Made by a program: the position numbers and the translations under genes. The notes below the pieces were generated by a model. The model did not search any database. It was not told where the DNA came from and saw only the letters and a program-made list of their open reading frames with translations. Below, piece by piece: positions 24,192 through 53,092 of a stretch of 64,000 bases of DNA (position 1 is its first letter; every line of letters begins with the position of its first letter). Source of the DNA: Phoronis australis. Lineage: Eukaryota > Phoronida > Phoronidae. The stretch covers positions 223,148 to 287,147 of the forward strand of contig NMRA01000222.1 in NCBI GenBank assembly GCA_002633005.1, written 5' to 3'.

Positions 24192-24962
24192 GGGCGATAA
24201 TTCACTAAAATCCACTCGATCTCTAGAATACGGGGGATAACGACTAAGAACATGCAATAATCTATTTATACCACATACTGAACGAGAAACATTGCAATGA
24301 ATCGATCCACCTTTCTCGACTCCCCTCGGCTTTGTAACTACTTTCTGTCAGAGGCCCGGGGTCGGAGGTCGTGACCTTTTAGAAAAGACGAGTTATTTTT
24401 GTCAAATGATGCTTTTACTCAAAACCATTTGAAAATTTAAACAAAAAGGAAAAAGTGAATCTATGAATTAAGGTTTAGCAACTATTATAGCTCACTACAC
24501 ATTTTATCACGCTAAGCTTTGACCGAGAAAATATCGTCTGCTGAATAGGTTAACACTGGTAACTGAGTATAATGCTCAAGTCGAAGGATCCCGACGACAC
24601 GATACCCGCATTCAAATTGGAGATCGGTGATTTACAAGTGAGAGAAAATGAGAAATAAATTTCACTGAATTAAAATATCGTTTTTATGGAACTTATGCGT
24701 CTTATTTTTCATAGCGTATAACTGTAGGTACAATGCCTTTTGTTGAACATGTGATTGTTGCACGTGCTCAAGTAAGTATTCTATTTTCACGTTCGAAGAC
24801 GTCAACCGCTGAGTGGTGTGGTGGTAAAGTCGACGACTCAAAACTCTTGCGGATCGGGTCCGAAACTGGCCTCGATTTCCGCCAAAATGTTATCTCACTC
24901 GTGAGATAACTAAATGGGTTGTTATACGGTTGTATTGGCCATTCCAGGCTGATATTGTGGTA
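24192..24962. mobile_element. Element X, copy 1 (uninterrupted)
   Basis: About 770 bases that reappear at 33961-34185 plus 36829-37407, where element Y splits them. Shared blocks include AGAAACATTGCAATGAATCG, CTCGGGGTCGGAGGTCGTGA (with small changes), GGTTTAGCAACTAT, CACGCTAAGCTT and CATTCAAATTGGAGATC. The 3' part contains a tRNA-like segment and then a near-perfect palindrome GTTATCTCAC-GTGAGATAAC. The comparison fixes the Y insertion point. X is probably a composite non-autonomous element ending in a SINE-like unit. Confidence 0.75.
24806..24890 (+). repeat. tRNA-like (SINE head) segment in element X
   Basis: The segment has an A-box-like GAGTGGTGTGGTGGTAAAG and a B-box-like GGGTCCGAAAC. 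The sister copy at 37245-37330 has a better B box (GGTTCGAAACC) inside a 6-bp stem and 8-base loop. It ends CCGCCA. The layout suggests descent from a Ser/Leu-type tRNA, but it does not fold as a working tRNA. Probable RNA polymerase III promoter of a SINE. Confidence 0.5.
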
Positions 24963-25278
24963 TAAAATAATTAATACAGATATACATGTATATAATGTTA
25001 TGAAATTCTCACAGTTCACGCTTATCATTCATATCATTGTCGGTGACCAATCGCGTGAGAGAAGCCGTGGGGTTAGACAACAAAACTCTAATAGTCTAGA
25101 CAAAAAGACTGGATATTGTGAAAAGTTATGCTTGTATGATTGGGGTTCATTCTGTGGCCAACGAGTTCATAAAATAGAAGAAGGCTCTAGAGCGCCCGAA
25201 AATCTCTACTGGCGCCTGTATAAAAATTTTGTCATTTTCACATTTTGAAAGTTGTGAATACATTGAATGTATCCGAGT

Positions 25279-25414
25279 CAGTGCTGTAGTGGTAAAATTA
25301 GAGGTAAGTAGGCGCCCAAAGCCCACCGTATCACCTTGAGCGCTGAACGTAGCTTACGGTGCGTAGGCGCTATGTTCAAATGCCTACGTGTGCCTACGCC
25401 CCACTACAGCACTG
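25279..25414. mobile_element. hAT-type MITE (CAGTGCTGTAGTGG ends), copy 2
   Basis: The ends CAGTGCTGTAGTGG and CCACTACAGCACTG are perfect inverted repeats. They are flanked by an exact 8-bp duplication ATCCGAGT (25271-25278 and 25415-25422), the hallmark of hAT insertion. At 136 bases it is non-coding. It is the inverted relative of 13754-13915. The exact duplication suggests a fairly recent insertion. Confidence 0.95.
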
Positions 25415-25429
25415 ATCCGAGTGGACTAA

Positions 25430-26588
25430 TAAGCATTTCAAAAATACACCATTGCCTTGACAAGCCTTTGTAAACATGTTAAAATCCTTAACAGTAGATA
25501 CTTTTTAATTCTAGGCAATATCATTTCTAAATCCAAATCTCTCAGCTAGAGTTTACTGGTGCCTGACTTAAAAATCTTGCCGACAAAATGGCACGGATGA
25601 GTTGAGGACACCCATGATGACACGAATGACGTCGTGACGACGATGATAATTAAGTATGATGATTTGTTGCTCACCTGAAATCACATCAAACCTTCGTGGA
25701 CGTTACATGGTTACGTTTACAAGAAATCCCCACTGGTTAGTACGAAAAACCATGACAACTTGTTTTTTTCGAGAGAAAGTTTGAACTGCGGTTGGGAAAA
25801 TTAAGTGCGTGCTAGGTCGAGTGCATGTGTCCCCTTGGAGACATACTCTTTCTTATGACATCAAAACGTCAACTTCACAATGGCGAGAATAATAAGAAAC
25901 AAGAGTATTAATAAATCTCAAGAGCCCTGACACATTCTATTCTTGTTCAAATTCCAAATAACTGTAGATTTACTCCTAGGCAACCTCGTATTTTTTGCTC
26001 GTTTGTATAAAATGTTTAACACAATTCCTCTTCATGATGGTCTAGGCATTAAGTTCAATCAAAAGATTTTCCGTGGTCAAAACAAAACGTTTTCAAGCCC
26101 GGCGAAAATTTACACATTTTAAAAAGAAGGCATTTGGTAATAATGTCTTTCTGACTTTACCCACAAGATACATGTAGGATTCGATTGCTAACAAACCTCG
26201 AGAACAACAGGCGCATTGAACTCGTCCAATAGAGCAACTACTGCACTCAGTAGTATTCATTTATTTCTCAAATACGTTAAACTTGATACCAAATACAAGA
26301 TGGAACACTTTCTTAAATTTAGCGCTGGCGCATGCGCAACAATAACATTCCCCATTTCTATTCTTGCCACGTGAAAGAATGTCACGCTGTGGTGATTTTT
26401 GGTTGTAAAAGGTCTCGGCAAGATAATAAGTAAGCTTGTCAAAACCCCTCTCCCATTTACCCGTTAACTCGTTCACCGACACAACCGTTAAACGCTGTCA
26501 CTTTCAACCACGCTTCGTTGCATACCGGAGCTAGGCTGTGGGTAGGACGCCCCAAGGAAGTAGTGGTGTTTTACAGTGAGGGTTTAAG
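25430..26588. other. OVO-like gene upstream region
   Basis: No coding sequence recognised. The last 130 bases before the OVO ATG hold two CCGTTA motifs (listed separately). No TATA box is evident. The transcription start and any 5' UTR intron cannot be placed from sequence alone. Confidence 0.5.
26461..26490 (+). promoter_or_regulatory. Pair of CCGTTA motifs upstream of the OVO start codon
   Basis: CCGTTA occurs at 26461-26466 and 26485-26490, 99-128 bases before the ATG at 26589. CCGTTA is the core reported for OVO/OVOL zinc fingers, whose genes are known in other animals to auto-regulate. The same core also fits MYB proteins. Function here is inferred. Confidence 0.4.
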
Positions 26589-44618
<18,030 letters not shown>

Positions 44619-44639
44619 TATTACAGTGTTAATATACTG

Positions 44640-45305
44640 TAGATGGCGCTTTGATATTGTGCATTTGGGGAAAAACTTTACAGTGCTTGAAAATATCTTC
44701 TTTTTAGATAACAAAGACGTGAATAGTAAATCAAAAAGAGTTTCAACGATTTGCGAAATTGCTGTTCATACTTGAAGGGTTTCGTGGTTTATGCTTAACT
44801 TTACCCTGGATTTCGATTTTCTAACTACTGTATGAAAATTATTTAACGTACTCCTTGCAAAACATCAATATAGTTTAGTTGTGGTGCCAAGTAACATAAC
44901 TTTTCACAGCCGAATTGTATCCGAACGAATGGTTCGGATGATGGTAAAACGTACACAAAGAAATTGTTAATTTCATATAGGGGCGTGGTCCGCGATGGTG
45001 TTAAGAGGCACGTGAATTAAATTAATAGTTTACTATTTTTGGTGAAAGTCCAAATCTGGAAATATTCAGAATCCGATTTATTTTCACGTCCAAACACAAC
45101 ACGCAACGAAAACTACTTGAAGAAGTGCTGGCTACCGGGTTGGGTGATTTGAACGTCAAAACTGATGGCTACCGATGATGAAGGAAATCGACCACGAAAA
45201 TACATGGCTATGTTCACGCAAGCACATTGCACGAGAAGCACCAGACGCGGCAAATGTCACGCTCCCAATTCACGCGTGGTCGCGGCTGCAGGTTACGGGA
45301 ATGGT
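44640..45305. other. Downstream of OVO; nothing recognised
   Basis: Presumed 3' UTR and intergenic DNA. No canonical AATAAA was seen close to the stop; a variant ATTAAA lies near 45017. A short perfect hairpin ATCCGAAC-GAATG-GTTCGGAT lies near 44920. Confidence 0.45.
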
Positions 45306-45310
45306 CTGAT

Positions 45311-45392
45311 ATAACGTGCCCAAATTTTGAGAATCAGTTTTCTCCACTGAGTAACGGGTATCAAACTGGTTCTCAAAATACGGGCACGTTAT
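45311..45392. repeat. Foldback repeat
   Basis: The 30-base arms 45311-45340 (ATAACGTGCCCAAATTTTGA...) and 45363-45392 (...TCAAAATACGGGCACGTTAT) pair with few mismatches around a 22-base loop. No target duplication identified. Confidence 0.75.
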
Positions 45393-45399
45393 ACCCGGC

Positions 45400-47480
45400 T
45401 ATTGCCGCACGAAGCTACAGCTCACAGGCACCGTGTTGTTTTGGATGCAACGCTCTTATCGGAACAAAGTTAGATCACTAAAGCTATATTGCAAAAATAA
45501 TCATTTTGAGAGCGAGCAAGCACACATCCTCAGACGCGAACAATCAAATGCACAATAAGCCTAGGGCATTTTCGTAGCCTAAAAATTCTCGAAAGTGAAC
45601 GTTATCTGCGTACGTACGACCGTCAGTCACACGGTTAATGATTCTCCAGTTTGAAAGTTAAACGACTTGCCTACATGAATGAAAGCCGCACATGCGCAGA
45701 CAACTTTCAATAGCGGGAAGAAAGTTGAGGCAACGAAGATACCAGAGGTGTTCCGGATGGCCCCACAAACCGTGCGACTTTAGCGAACACAGCAAAAATC
45801 ATCCAGCACTACGGAAATCGGAGGCAGTGAAATCGTAACGGGAGACAACGCCAATGCAACTCCGCACACGATACGACGGCAGCTACATGTACGTGCCGAT
45901 AAGGTGATGTGGGTGTTAATGTTGTTATAGCAACACTATAATAACTTCGACAGGCTCAGCCATACATCCTATAGCAAAAGAACTGTGACAACAAAAATAA
46001 GGGATTTTTCTAATCAATACTTATGTTGTTTAATCGTATTACTGGTTCATAAAGGTACAGGAGATATGAACTAAATGACATCCATACTGTACATATATCC
46101 ACTTGTATTGTTGATTTCTTTTCACGAACTATAACAACCTGCACAGTTTCGCCATGTTAGTTTTAAAACAAAATGTTTTCCATCAACTTAAAGTATTTTA
46201 AGACACCTTTCATTGGACAATACTCCCATTACCGCGTGACGTGCCAACAAGAGTTGGTTAGACTTGTACACATGTTTGAGAAAAAATGATCTTAACAGTT
46301 GTATAATCGCTTGTATTGTGTGCAATAAGATGTACGATAAGTGTTGGTGATAAAGATGGTCGACATTACGTTGCAAAATAAAAATGATTCAAAGCACAGA
46401 CATTTTTGGCTAACCTGCATGTACAGGTATCTCCCGGCGATGATCAAATGGGATACCAGTAAGAATGTAGGGGAACATCTATTACACTGGCTAACTGCAA
46501 CACATTGTAAGCATGGAGAAAACTCAAACAGACTCATAAATATGCTCTCACTTGTACTAACTTGGTTCCCAGGGCTAACAGTCTGACCTCACTGATATCG
46601 TGTGAGGTCTATGTAAAGCGGATAAAAGCGACAGTTGACTGGCTGTAAGCTGGCATTTTTTAACCAGGAAGTTAGCGTGCGCATTCGAACAAAGTACATG
46701 TAAATACATTCGGTAAACCGAACGTCCAATTTCTGTGGCGAGTTAACCCTATAAATTTCGATATTATCAACAAACTTAGCTGCAAGGAATGAATCGATTA
46801 CTTAAACAATGGACTCACATTTTTCACCTGTCATTCTCCAGTTTCACTGTTTGAACACATTTTTTATGAATTGAGGACGTTTCTTCAGTAGATTACCAAC
46901 TTCCATTGTTCAAATGAAATTCCTAACCAAGAGTCGAACATGCATCAGTCTGGTATGGCCAGGTACCCGCATAAAGTGAGTTTTAGGAATCGGCAACAGT
47001 TGCCAATTGACCTATCGCCAGGACTTTGAGTGACGGCTTAACTGACCATTTAGAACTCATCATTATTGACACACCTTCGTTTGCAAGCCGCCATTTTATC
47101 CGACAAACAACACGTTGCCGGGTAAAATATATTGCTTGTTAGTCGACATTACGCAGGGGGGCGGAGCTTGCAATATGTCAATTATCTAAATGCTCAACCC
47201 CTGATCTTGTTCATGCGACAGCCATTGTTACCCGTATGAATGATGCAGCTGGATCGTCACAGATTAGACCGGCTGCAAACTGCACTGTTACTGACGTTCT
47301 AAATCAGAACTAGTACAGGTAGTTACTCCTTCAGGTGCAAGGCAGAGCAAAGCATAAAAGTAATGAATAACATAAAGTACCGCAGTTTCTTTAATCTCAA
47401 TAGTTTGATCTTCATGTTCTGACGCCAGTGCCCTAAGGTTGACACAGTATGCAGACCTCAGAACACCACAATTTTCAACC
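45400..47480. other. Intergenic DNA, nothing recognised
   Basis: No convincing exon or repeat pair; overlapping short frames at 46292-46586 on both strands have no recognised motif. Confidence 0.5.
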
Positions 47481-47488
47481 CTCCTCCG

Positions 47489-47645
47489 CACTGGGGATTT
47501 AGAGGGGGGCCAAGAGCGCCATGGCCCCCCCTAAAATTCTCCCAGATTCCATATTGCATTTCGGGGGTGCGAATGTCTGACGGGCAAAATCCTGGCTAAT
47601 ACTCTGCCCTCCCCCCCCTAACTCAAAATCCTGGATCCGCCCCTG
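47489..47645. mobile_element. hAT-like MITE with 5-bp duplication CTCCG
   Basis: Starts CACTGGGGATTTAGAGG and ends GGATCCGCCCCTG, with exact flanking CTCCG at 47484-47488 and 47646-47650. It has the core ATGTCTGACGGGCAAAATCC and a C-run in place of part of CCCTGGCTCCCC. Fourth copy of the family in this window. Confidence 0.9.
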
Positions 47646-47672
47646 CTCCGGGTGGTCACAACTCTCGAACCA

Positions 47673-47946
47673 TGCACGCACTCAGGGAGGCGAGCCCCTC
47701 CTCCATTTGGCGAAGTCAAGTGGACAAAAAGGAGGTAAGGCACAGATTAACAACAAATCTGAAAAAAAAACAGAAAACGAGACAAAAGTCCACTAAAAAG
47801 GTAGGAACTACCAAAAATTATTGTTTTTAGTAAAAGGTCCACATTTTATTTTTGTATTTCCTTTTTTATTTTATTTTTAGTAAAAGGCCCACAATCTCAA
47901 ACATTCGAGCCTCCCCCTCCCATTTTTAGGCTGGGTGCGCGCATGC
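47673..47946. repeat. Repeat family Z, copy 3
   Basis: Starts CATGCACGCACTCAGGGAGG and ends TTTTTAGGCTGGGTGCGCGC. It contains a duplicated TTTTTAGTAAAAGG block. Same arrangement as 29757-29982. Confidence 0.75.
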
Positions 47947-47949
47947 GAA

Positions 47950-48250
47950 CTACACCCATCGCCATGAACTTTGCTTCCCATTGTCCTCTTCCACATAGTT
48001 GGATCATGTGGCTTGGAGGTGAGGTCCCTGCACAAATCGAGGACCTTAACCCATTCGTAACAGCTTGGGTATTTTCGTAGCCTCGGAGGAGAATGTAACC
48101 TGCGCGTGTGCAGATTCGAACAAGCAGCTCAAACTGGAGAATGATTGGCCCTGTGACTGGAGTTCTCGCATACAACGAATACATGTACATTCATTACCAA
48201 GGGAATGCGGAACACCTCAAGTATTTTCGTAAACTCAAGTTTCCGCTACG
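47950..48250. other. Intergenic DNA, nothing recognised
   Basis: No gene or repeat identified. Confidence 0.4.
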
Positions 48251-48251
48251 A

Positions 48252-49130
48252 AATGAACCCTGTCCCCGCGTGCGCGAACTTCAGTCAGCTTATTTTCAAC
48301 AAAATTGAAAATCACATTATTTTCCATATTACGCAAGTACGCGTACATGCAGATAATGGAAATTTTAGGCTACGAAAATACTCAAGGTATTCAGATTGCT
48401 CCGAGGGGAAATTCGTCGCTGCAGAAATACCAGAGGTGTCCAAATGGGTCCCCAGGTTTACGTTGATGGAAAACTTAGAACTGGGCTGCACCCTGTGGAA
48501 TGAACATCCCATCAGAGACACGAGTGTTGCATTCCGAATGTGTCGCTCGTATGGGTGTTTTCTGGCTAACAAGTTCCCTGCGAATTTTAATAGAAGCCGG
48601 GCTGCTAGCAGCTTTAAGGAATCTAAGAATTCCTTAAAGTTGTTATGATTAATTTTTTATCTGATCTCAACTGGTTCCTTAGTGGGTTGGAAGAGCTCAA
48701 AGTTTAGTACACTTCGACCCAACGGGTAAAGCCAACTTATTAAACCAGCCTCCAGTTCAGTAACGCTAGGATCTCGCTAAAAAGCAAGACTTCGCGAGAT
48801 TACATGAGATATCGCCGTGTATTTTAAATGAGAACACGTGACTTTGGCTAGATTTTAGCTAGGTTCTATCCTAGGTCCTACCTAGCGTTACTGAACGCAC
48901 GCCAGGTCTTAAGCAATAACAAACCTTCATTCCAACCTAAGCCCAGAGACCACCTCTAATCCGAGTAAAGAACGGTATGACGTCAATCCAAGTAAAGAAC
49001 AGTATGACGTCAATCTCGGGTTTACAGAGAAGATGGATTTATAGCATCTTTAAAAATAGTTCACGTCGCGAATTAGTAATTCAAAAGGGCTCATTTTTCA
49101 AGACATTTGTGTCTTTTTTCATTGAAACTC
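48252..49130. repeat. Tandem/haplotype duplicate, copy 1 (short allele)
   Basis: 48252-48487 matches 49132-49367, and 48485-49130 matches 49838-50479, at very high identity with scattered substitutions and one 4-base indel. Copy 1 ends at the single n (49131). In effect this copy lacks the 470 bases at 49368-49837. It is likely the second allele placed in series by the assembler. The open frames inside are not protein-like. Confidence 0.85.
48756..48895. mobile_element. TTCAGTAACGCTAGG-type MITE, copy 2
   Basis: Perfect 15-base terminal inverted repeats, TTCAGTAACGCTAGG and CCTAGCGTTACTGAA, enclose 110 bases with AGCAAGACTTCGCGAGATTA and CGCCGTGTATTTTAAATGAG. An inverted relative is at 8683-8806; the allelic copy is at 50109-50244. 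No exact target duplication. Confidence 0.85.
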
Positions 49131-49367
49131 NAATGAACCCTGTCCCCGCGTGCGCGAACTTCAGTCAGCTTATTTTCAACAAAATTGAAAGTCACATTAT
49201 TTTCCATATTACGCAAGTACGCGTACATGCAGATAACGGAAATTTTAGGCTACGAAAATACTCAAGGTATTCAGATTGCTCCGAGGGGAAATTCGTCGCT
49301 GCAGAAATACCCGAGGTGTCCAAATGGGTCCCCAGGTTTACGTTGATGGAAAACTTAGAACTGGGCT

Positions 49368-49837
49368 TATACCCACTAATTTTGTCAACTCAAAAAGACC
49401 TGGTTACAGGCTGAGAGTTCAATGAAAACGTAGCCCTTCCATAGAGTTTTGTTCCACGAGCAGAAACCTTTTCTAATGATAATTCCACAAACTTCACCGT
49501 TTCGTAGTGATTTTGGACAGCTGACTTCTTCTTAACTACTTAAGCTTGAGGAAGTGATCAGAGGTCAATGTTGTCAAAAATGATCTGAGTCTAGCTGCCC
49601 AAGTTTTAAAAACATAGATAGTAAAAATCGTTCGTTGACTTTTGTAGCAAGAAAAAATACACTTCGCCGAGTTTTCAACCCCGAGAGTGCATGTTGTACA
49701 CTGTATATGTAGGGAAATTTTCATTTTGATAGTAACCTTTGCCAGGCTGACAAGGCACCATTTTGAAGGGAAACTGGTGGCAAAACTCATTAATCTGATT
49801 GTCATGTCCTGAATACACTTTCTATGGGAAATGTTAT
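49368..49837. other. 470-bp insertion/deletion difference between the duplicates
   Basis: The segment is present only in the second copy. Its right edge repeats the 3 bases GCT found at its left. It lacks terminal inverted repeats, so a deletion by 3-bp microhomology in the short allele is as likely as an insertion. No gene inside; the 179-codon minus-strand frame overlapping it spans allele-specific and MITE-free DNA without motifs. Confidence 0.7.
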
Positions 49838-50108
49838 GCTGCACCCTGTGGAATGAACATCCCATCAGAGACACGAGTGTTGCATTCCGAATGTGTCGCT
49901 CGTATGGGTGTTTTCTGGCTAACAAGTTCCCTGCGAATTTTAATAGAAGCCGGGCTGCTAGCAGCTTTAAGGAATCTAAAAATTCCTTAAAGTTGTTATG
50001 ATTAATTTTTAATCTGATCTCAACTGGTTCCTTAGTGGGTTGGAAGAGCTCAAAGTTTAGTACACTTCGACCCACCGGGTAAAGCCAACTTATTAAACCA
50101 GCCTCCAG

Positions 50109-50244
50109 TTCAGTAACGCTAGGATCTCGCTAAAAAGCAAGACTTCGCGAGATTACATGAGATATCGCCGTGTATTTTAAATGAGAACACGTGACTTTGG
50201 CTAGATTTTAGCTAGGTTCTATCCTAGGTCCTAGCGTTACTGAA
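50109..50244. mobile_element. TTCAGTAACGCTAGG-type MITE, allelic copy
   Basis: Same element as 48756-48895 in the second duplicate, differing by a 4-base deletion next to the right terminus (GGTCCTAGCG instead of GGTCCTACCTAGCG). Confidence 0.85.
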
Positions 50245-50684
50245 CGCACGCCAGGTCTTAAGCAATAACAAACCTTCATTCCAACCTAAGCCCAGAGACC
50301 ACCTCTAATCCGAGTAAAGAACGGTATGACGTCAATCCAAGTAAAGAACAGTATGACGTCAATCTCGGGTTTACAGAGAAGATGGATTTATAGCATCTTT
50401 AAAAATAGTTCACGTCGCGAATTAGTAATTCAAAAGGGCTCATTTTTCAAGACATTTGTGTCTTTTTTCATTGAAACTCTCAACAAACGATCACGAGTAC
50501 CTTTCAATAATCGTGCCTGTCAAAAAGGCGGGTATTCTGATTTCCAACACTTGTCCTCTTCAAAATAAACAGAAAGCATTTCGCGTTAAACGCTCTTAAA
50601 ATTGTGTCCGCAGTCATTATTTTCATGACCTTAATATGACCTACTATAACTCAATACAGTCTTCCATGTGACACATGCGCGCAC

Positions 50685-50907
50685 ACAGCCTTCAATATGG
50701 GGGGCTCGAATTCCTGACTTTGTGGACCTCTTGGTAACAAAAAAGTAGGCGGGCTAAAAAAAGGGTGCACCACTGTGAATTACGCGTTTGCGCATGTTTA
50801 ATGGACTTGTGCCTCATTTTCTCGGACTTTTTGTCTCTTGGAGGCGGACCTTTTTGGCCAGTTCGCCAAATGGGGGACCCGAGCCCCCCTTGGGTGCACG
50901 CATGTGA
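50685..50907. repeat. Repeat family Z, copy 4 (diverged)
   Basis: Starts CCTTCAATATGGGGGGCTCG and ends CCTTGGGTGCACGCATGTG. It includes CCAGTTCGCCAAATGGGGG and GGACCTTTTTGGCC, and resembles family Z read in the opposite direction. It is weaker than the other copies. Confidence 0.5.
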
Positions 50908-51060
50908 CATCATAGACTATAGTGCATGGACCGCCAACTCCGTATACTTTCAATGGACGAAATCTGGGCTGTTTCGCACAAGCCGTTAAGTCATTATTCA
51001 CTAGCGTCACCTGGACAAATTATCTGGTGTAATTTCCGGCAAGTACGTCGTCTGCTAATC

Positions 51061-51228
51061 ATGGTCGGTCGCTGTGTGGCAGGGTGTTCGGCCACACAGG
51101 CGAAATGCAAAGGCGTTAGCTTCCATAGCGTACGGAGACCCCATAATCGGCTGTGGGAGAAAAACCTTATGTCTTGTATAAACGTTAATGAGTTTTTGAT
51201 TATGGATGTTTTTAAGAACTTCTGGTAG
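51061..51228 (+). CDS. N-terminal half of a THAP-type zinc finger (partial)
   Basis: The ATG opens MVGRCVAGC, then GVSFHSV and RLWEKNL. This is the start of a THAP domain: the first Cys pair, the SFH segment and the Trp of the helix that follows. The frame runs 55 codons to TAG at 51226. The second half of the domain (Cys-x2-His and AVPTIF-like end) was not found downstream, so this is either a first exon (a GTAGGC donor-like site overlaps the stop) or a fragment of a THAP gene or transposon. THAP proteins bind DNA. The position next to a family-Z repeat favours a mobile origin, but I cannot decide. Confidence 0.5.
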   Translation: MVGRCVAGCSATQAKCKGVSFHSVRRPHNRLWEKNLMSCINVNEFLIMDVFKNFW

Positions 51229-51234
51229 GCCCAC

Positions 51235-53090
51235 TACTAGTACTACCACTACTGACTTAATTCTCACAGATATACATTGTTCTTTACTCCTTTATGATGA
51301 ATATTATCTGGTAATTTTTTGGCGAAAATTGTCGGCTAAATTCTTTCAAAAGATAGTGATTCACGAGCTCCTATCTTTACGAGGAGCTTCAGCCATAGTC
51401 GAGTGTATGAATTAACCAAATTGGTCATCTTCGCTAGCGCTAATCAGGCGGTTACTATCTCAGCACAATGCGCACTTTTCGTCGGTATTTGGATCACTGA
51501 TTTAGCCGATTTATAAATCCGTGTACAAATAAATTGAATGCTGGTAAAACCTTTAACATAAATAAAGATCACATTATTACTTCAGAAATAACCAACTGGC
51601 CTTCTAAAACTCTATCTCGCAATTCAACAGCAGGTTACACACTCATTTCATGTCGAATGTATGCGGCACAAAATCTCTAGACCATCTTAGCCAAGTACAT
51701 TGCAGTCTATGGAAATACAGCCAACTAACCCGAGTTTCAACTTTGCAAACACAAAACAGGAACACCAGAGGAGTGTGAAGGTTGTTTTTATTCTTCAATG
51801 TTAAATTTTTGTACGCGGACAAATGATTTTTAAATTTCCGCCTTATGTCCTAACATTTCCCAAATTAAGCCTTTCAAACAAACGTTTATAACAAAAACAA
51901 CCGGTTTTGTAAAGTCCTATACCACCTCTAGCGTAGGCCTACATAATGAACCAATCCTACTCGTAATGTAACAAAAGGGCCCCGTGCGTAAAGGATACTG
52001 AGAATTGTCTTGAAATATTATGTGAAATGTCAAATCAGATCAAGCGGTTTGGAAGTCCAGTTTTACTTTTTATGAACTTCAGTTGCACTGCATGCAATCT
52101 TTTATGAATTTACCGTAGTTGGCTACAGAGTGGCCCATTTTTATAAAAACTCGCAACTCACACAAATTGCACCCTATGCAGCTCCAGTTTAGACAGGTAT
52201 AAATAACGCCACAGATATGGAAGTTCACCGAAACACTTCTACCTTACAGGTGTGAGACATTACCTAGCCTCAGAAAACTTGAGAACCCGACAAAAATACT
52301 AATGATGAAATACCGGTGATGATAATCATCCACTTTGTTAATTTACTTCACCTACACATTTTAGAAATTGCAGCTAAAATGAAACTCATTCGAATAATCA
52401 CCACCTGAGTCCCTGGGCCAGCCCCAATGATCATGGCAGAGCCCAAGAAGCCCAAGTTGCGGTCAAATCAGGATGGGCATAAATAAAGAAACTTACTGTA
52501 TCAGCAGACTAGCCAAATAAAAATAAGAAACGAAGCGTTGCTACAGCGCACACGGGCACGATAACTGGGTCTATCATGTGGCGCAAACCTTTCGAAAACA
52601 CGCTTGATTTTTAGGGAGTCTACTCTTTATATTTTTAAAATGTGTTGCGTTTAATTTATTTTCTGTTCAACTCAATGAGGCCACGTAATATAAATGCATT
52701 CAAAACGATTAATGCATTGTAAAAATCACGTCATGCTCTATCAACATTAGACATAAGCATGCAGTACACCCCTTTCTTAAAAATGGGTTAAAATTTAGAA
52801 ACAATGGACACAAATTTCCATCACTTGCAACGCCGATTTTCGACATGGATGTTGGGAAGTCCGGTATGGCGACAGCAACACGAATCGTACCGGCGAAGGC
52901 GATGATTTTTAAAATTTGATTCGTTTAGTTGTATGTCTTTTTCCCTACGGTTCAGGATTACTTGTGGATCCAAGAACAAGAACTGTTCGAGGCAGGGTTC
53001 GTGATAACGTTGGTGAACGGTAACAAAGGTGTTACAACTGTCATCGATAATGTCATCTTGTCTGTTTGCATCCAACCTTTGTAATTTGAT
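51235..53090. other. Intergenic DNA, nothing recognised
   Basis: AT-rich. A frame of 85 codons at 52821-53075 (-) has near-even amino-acid use but no known motif. No repeat pair apart from the following element. Confidence 0.5.
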
Positions 53091-53092
53091 TT

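Larger units (their letters stand above)
49132..50479. repeat. Tandem/haplotype duplicate, copy 2 (long allele)
   Basis: Same sequence as 48252-49130 but with 49368-49837 inserted, and it continues beyond 50479 into unique DNA where copy 1 is cut by the n. The direct GCT repeat at the edges of the extra segment marks the indel breakpoint. Confidence 0.85.

Noticed and set aside
24806-24890. Functional tRNA gene
   Set aside because: B box is degraded in this copy, the acceptor and anticodon arms do not form a standard cloverleaf, and the unit is part of a repeated element.
49536-50075. 179-codon minus-strand frame
   Set aside because: It spans the allele-specific segment and flanking duplicate; no recognised domain, and the shorter allele destroys it.
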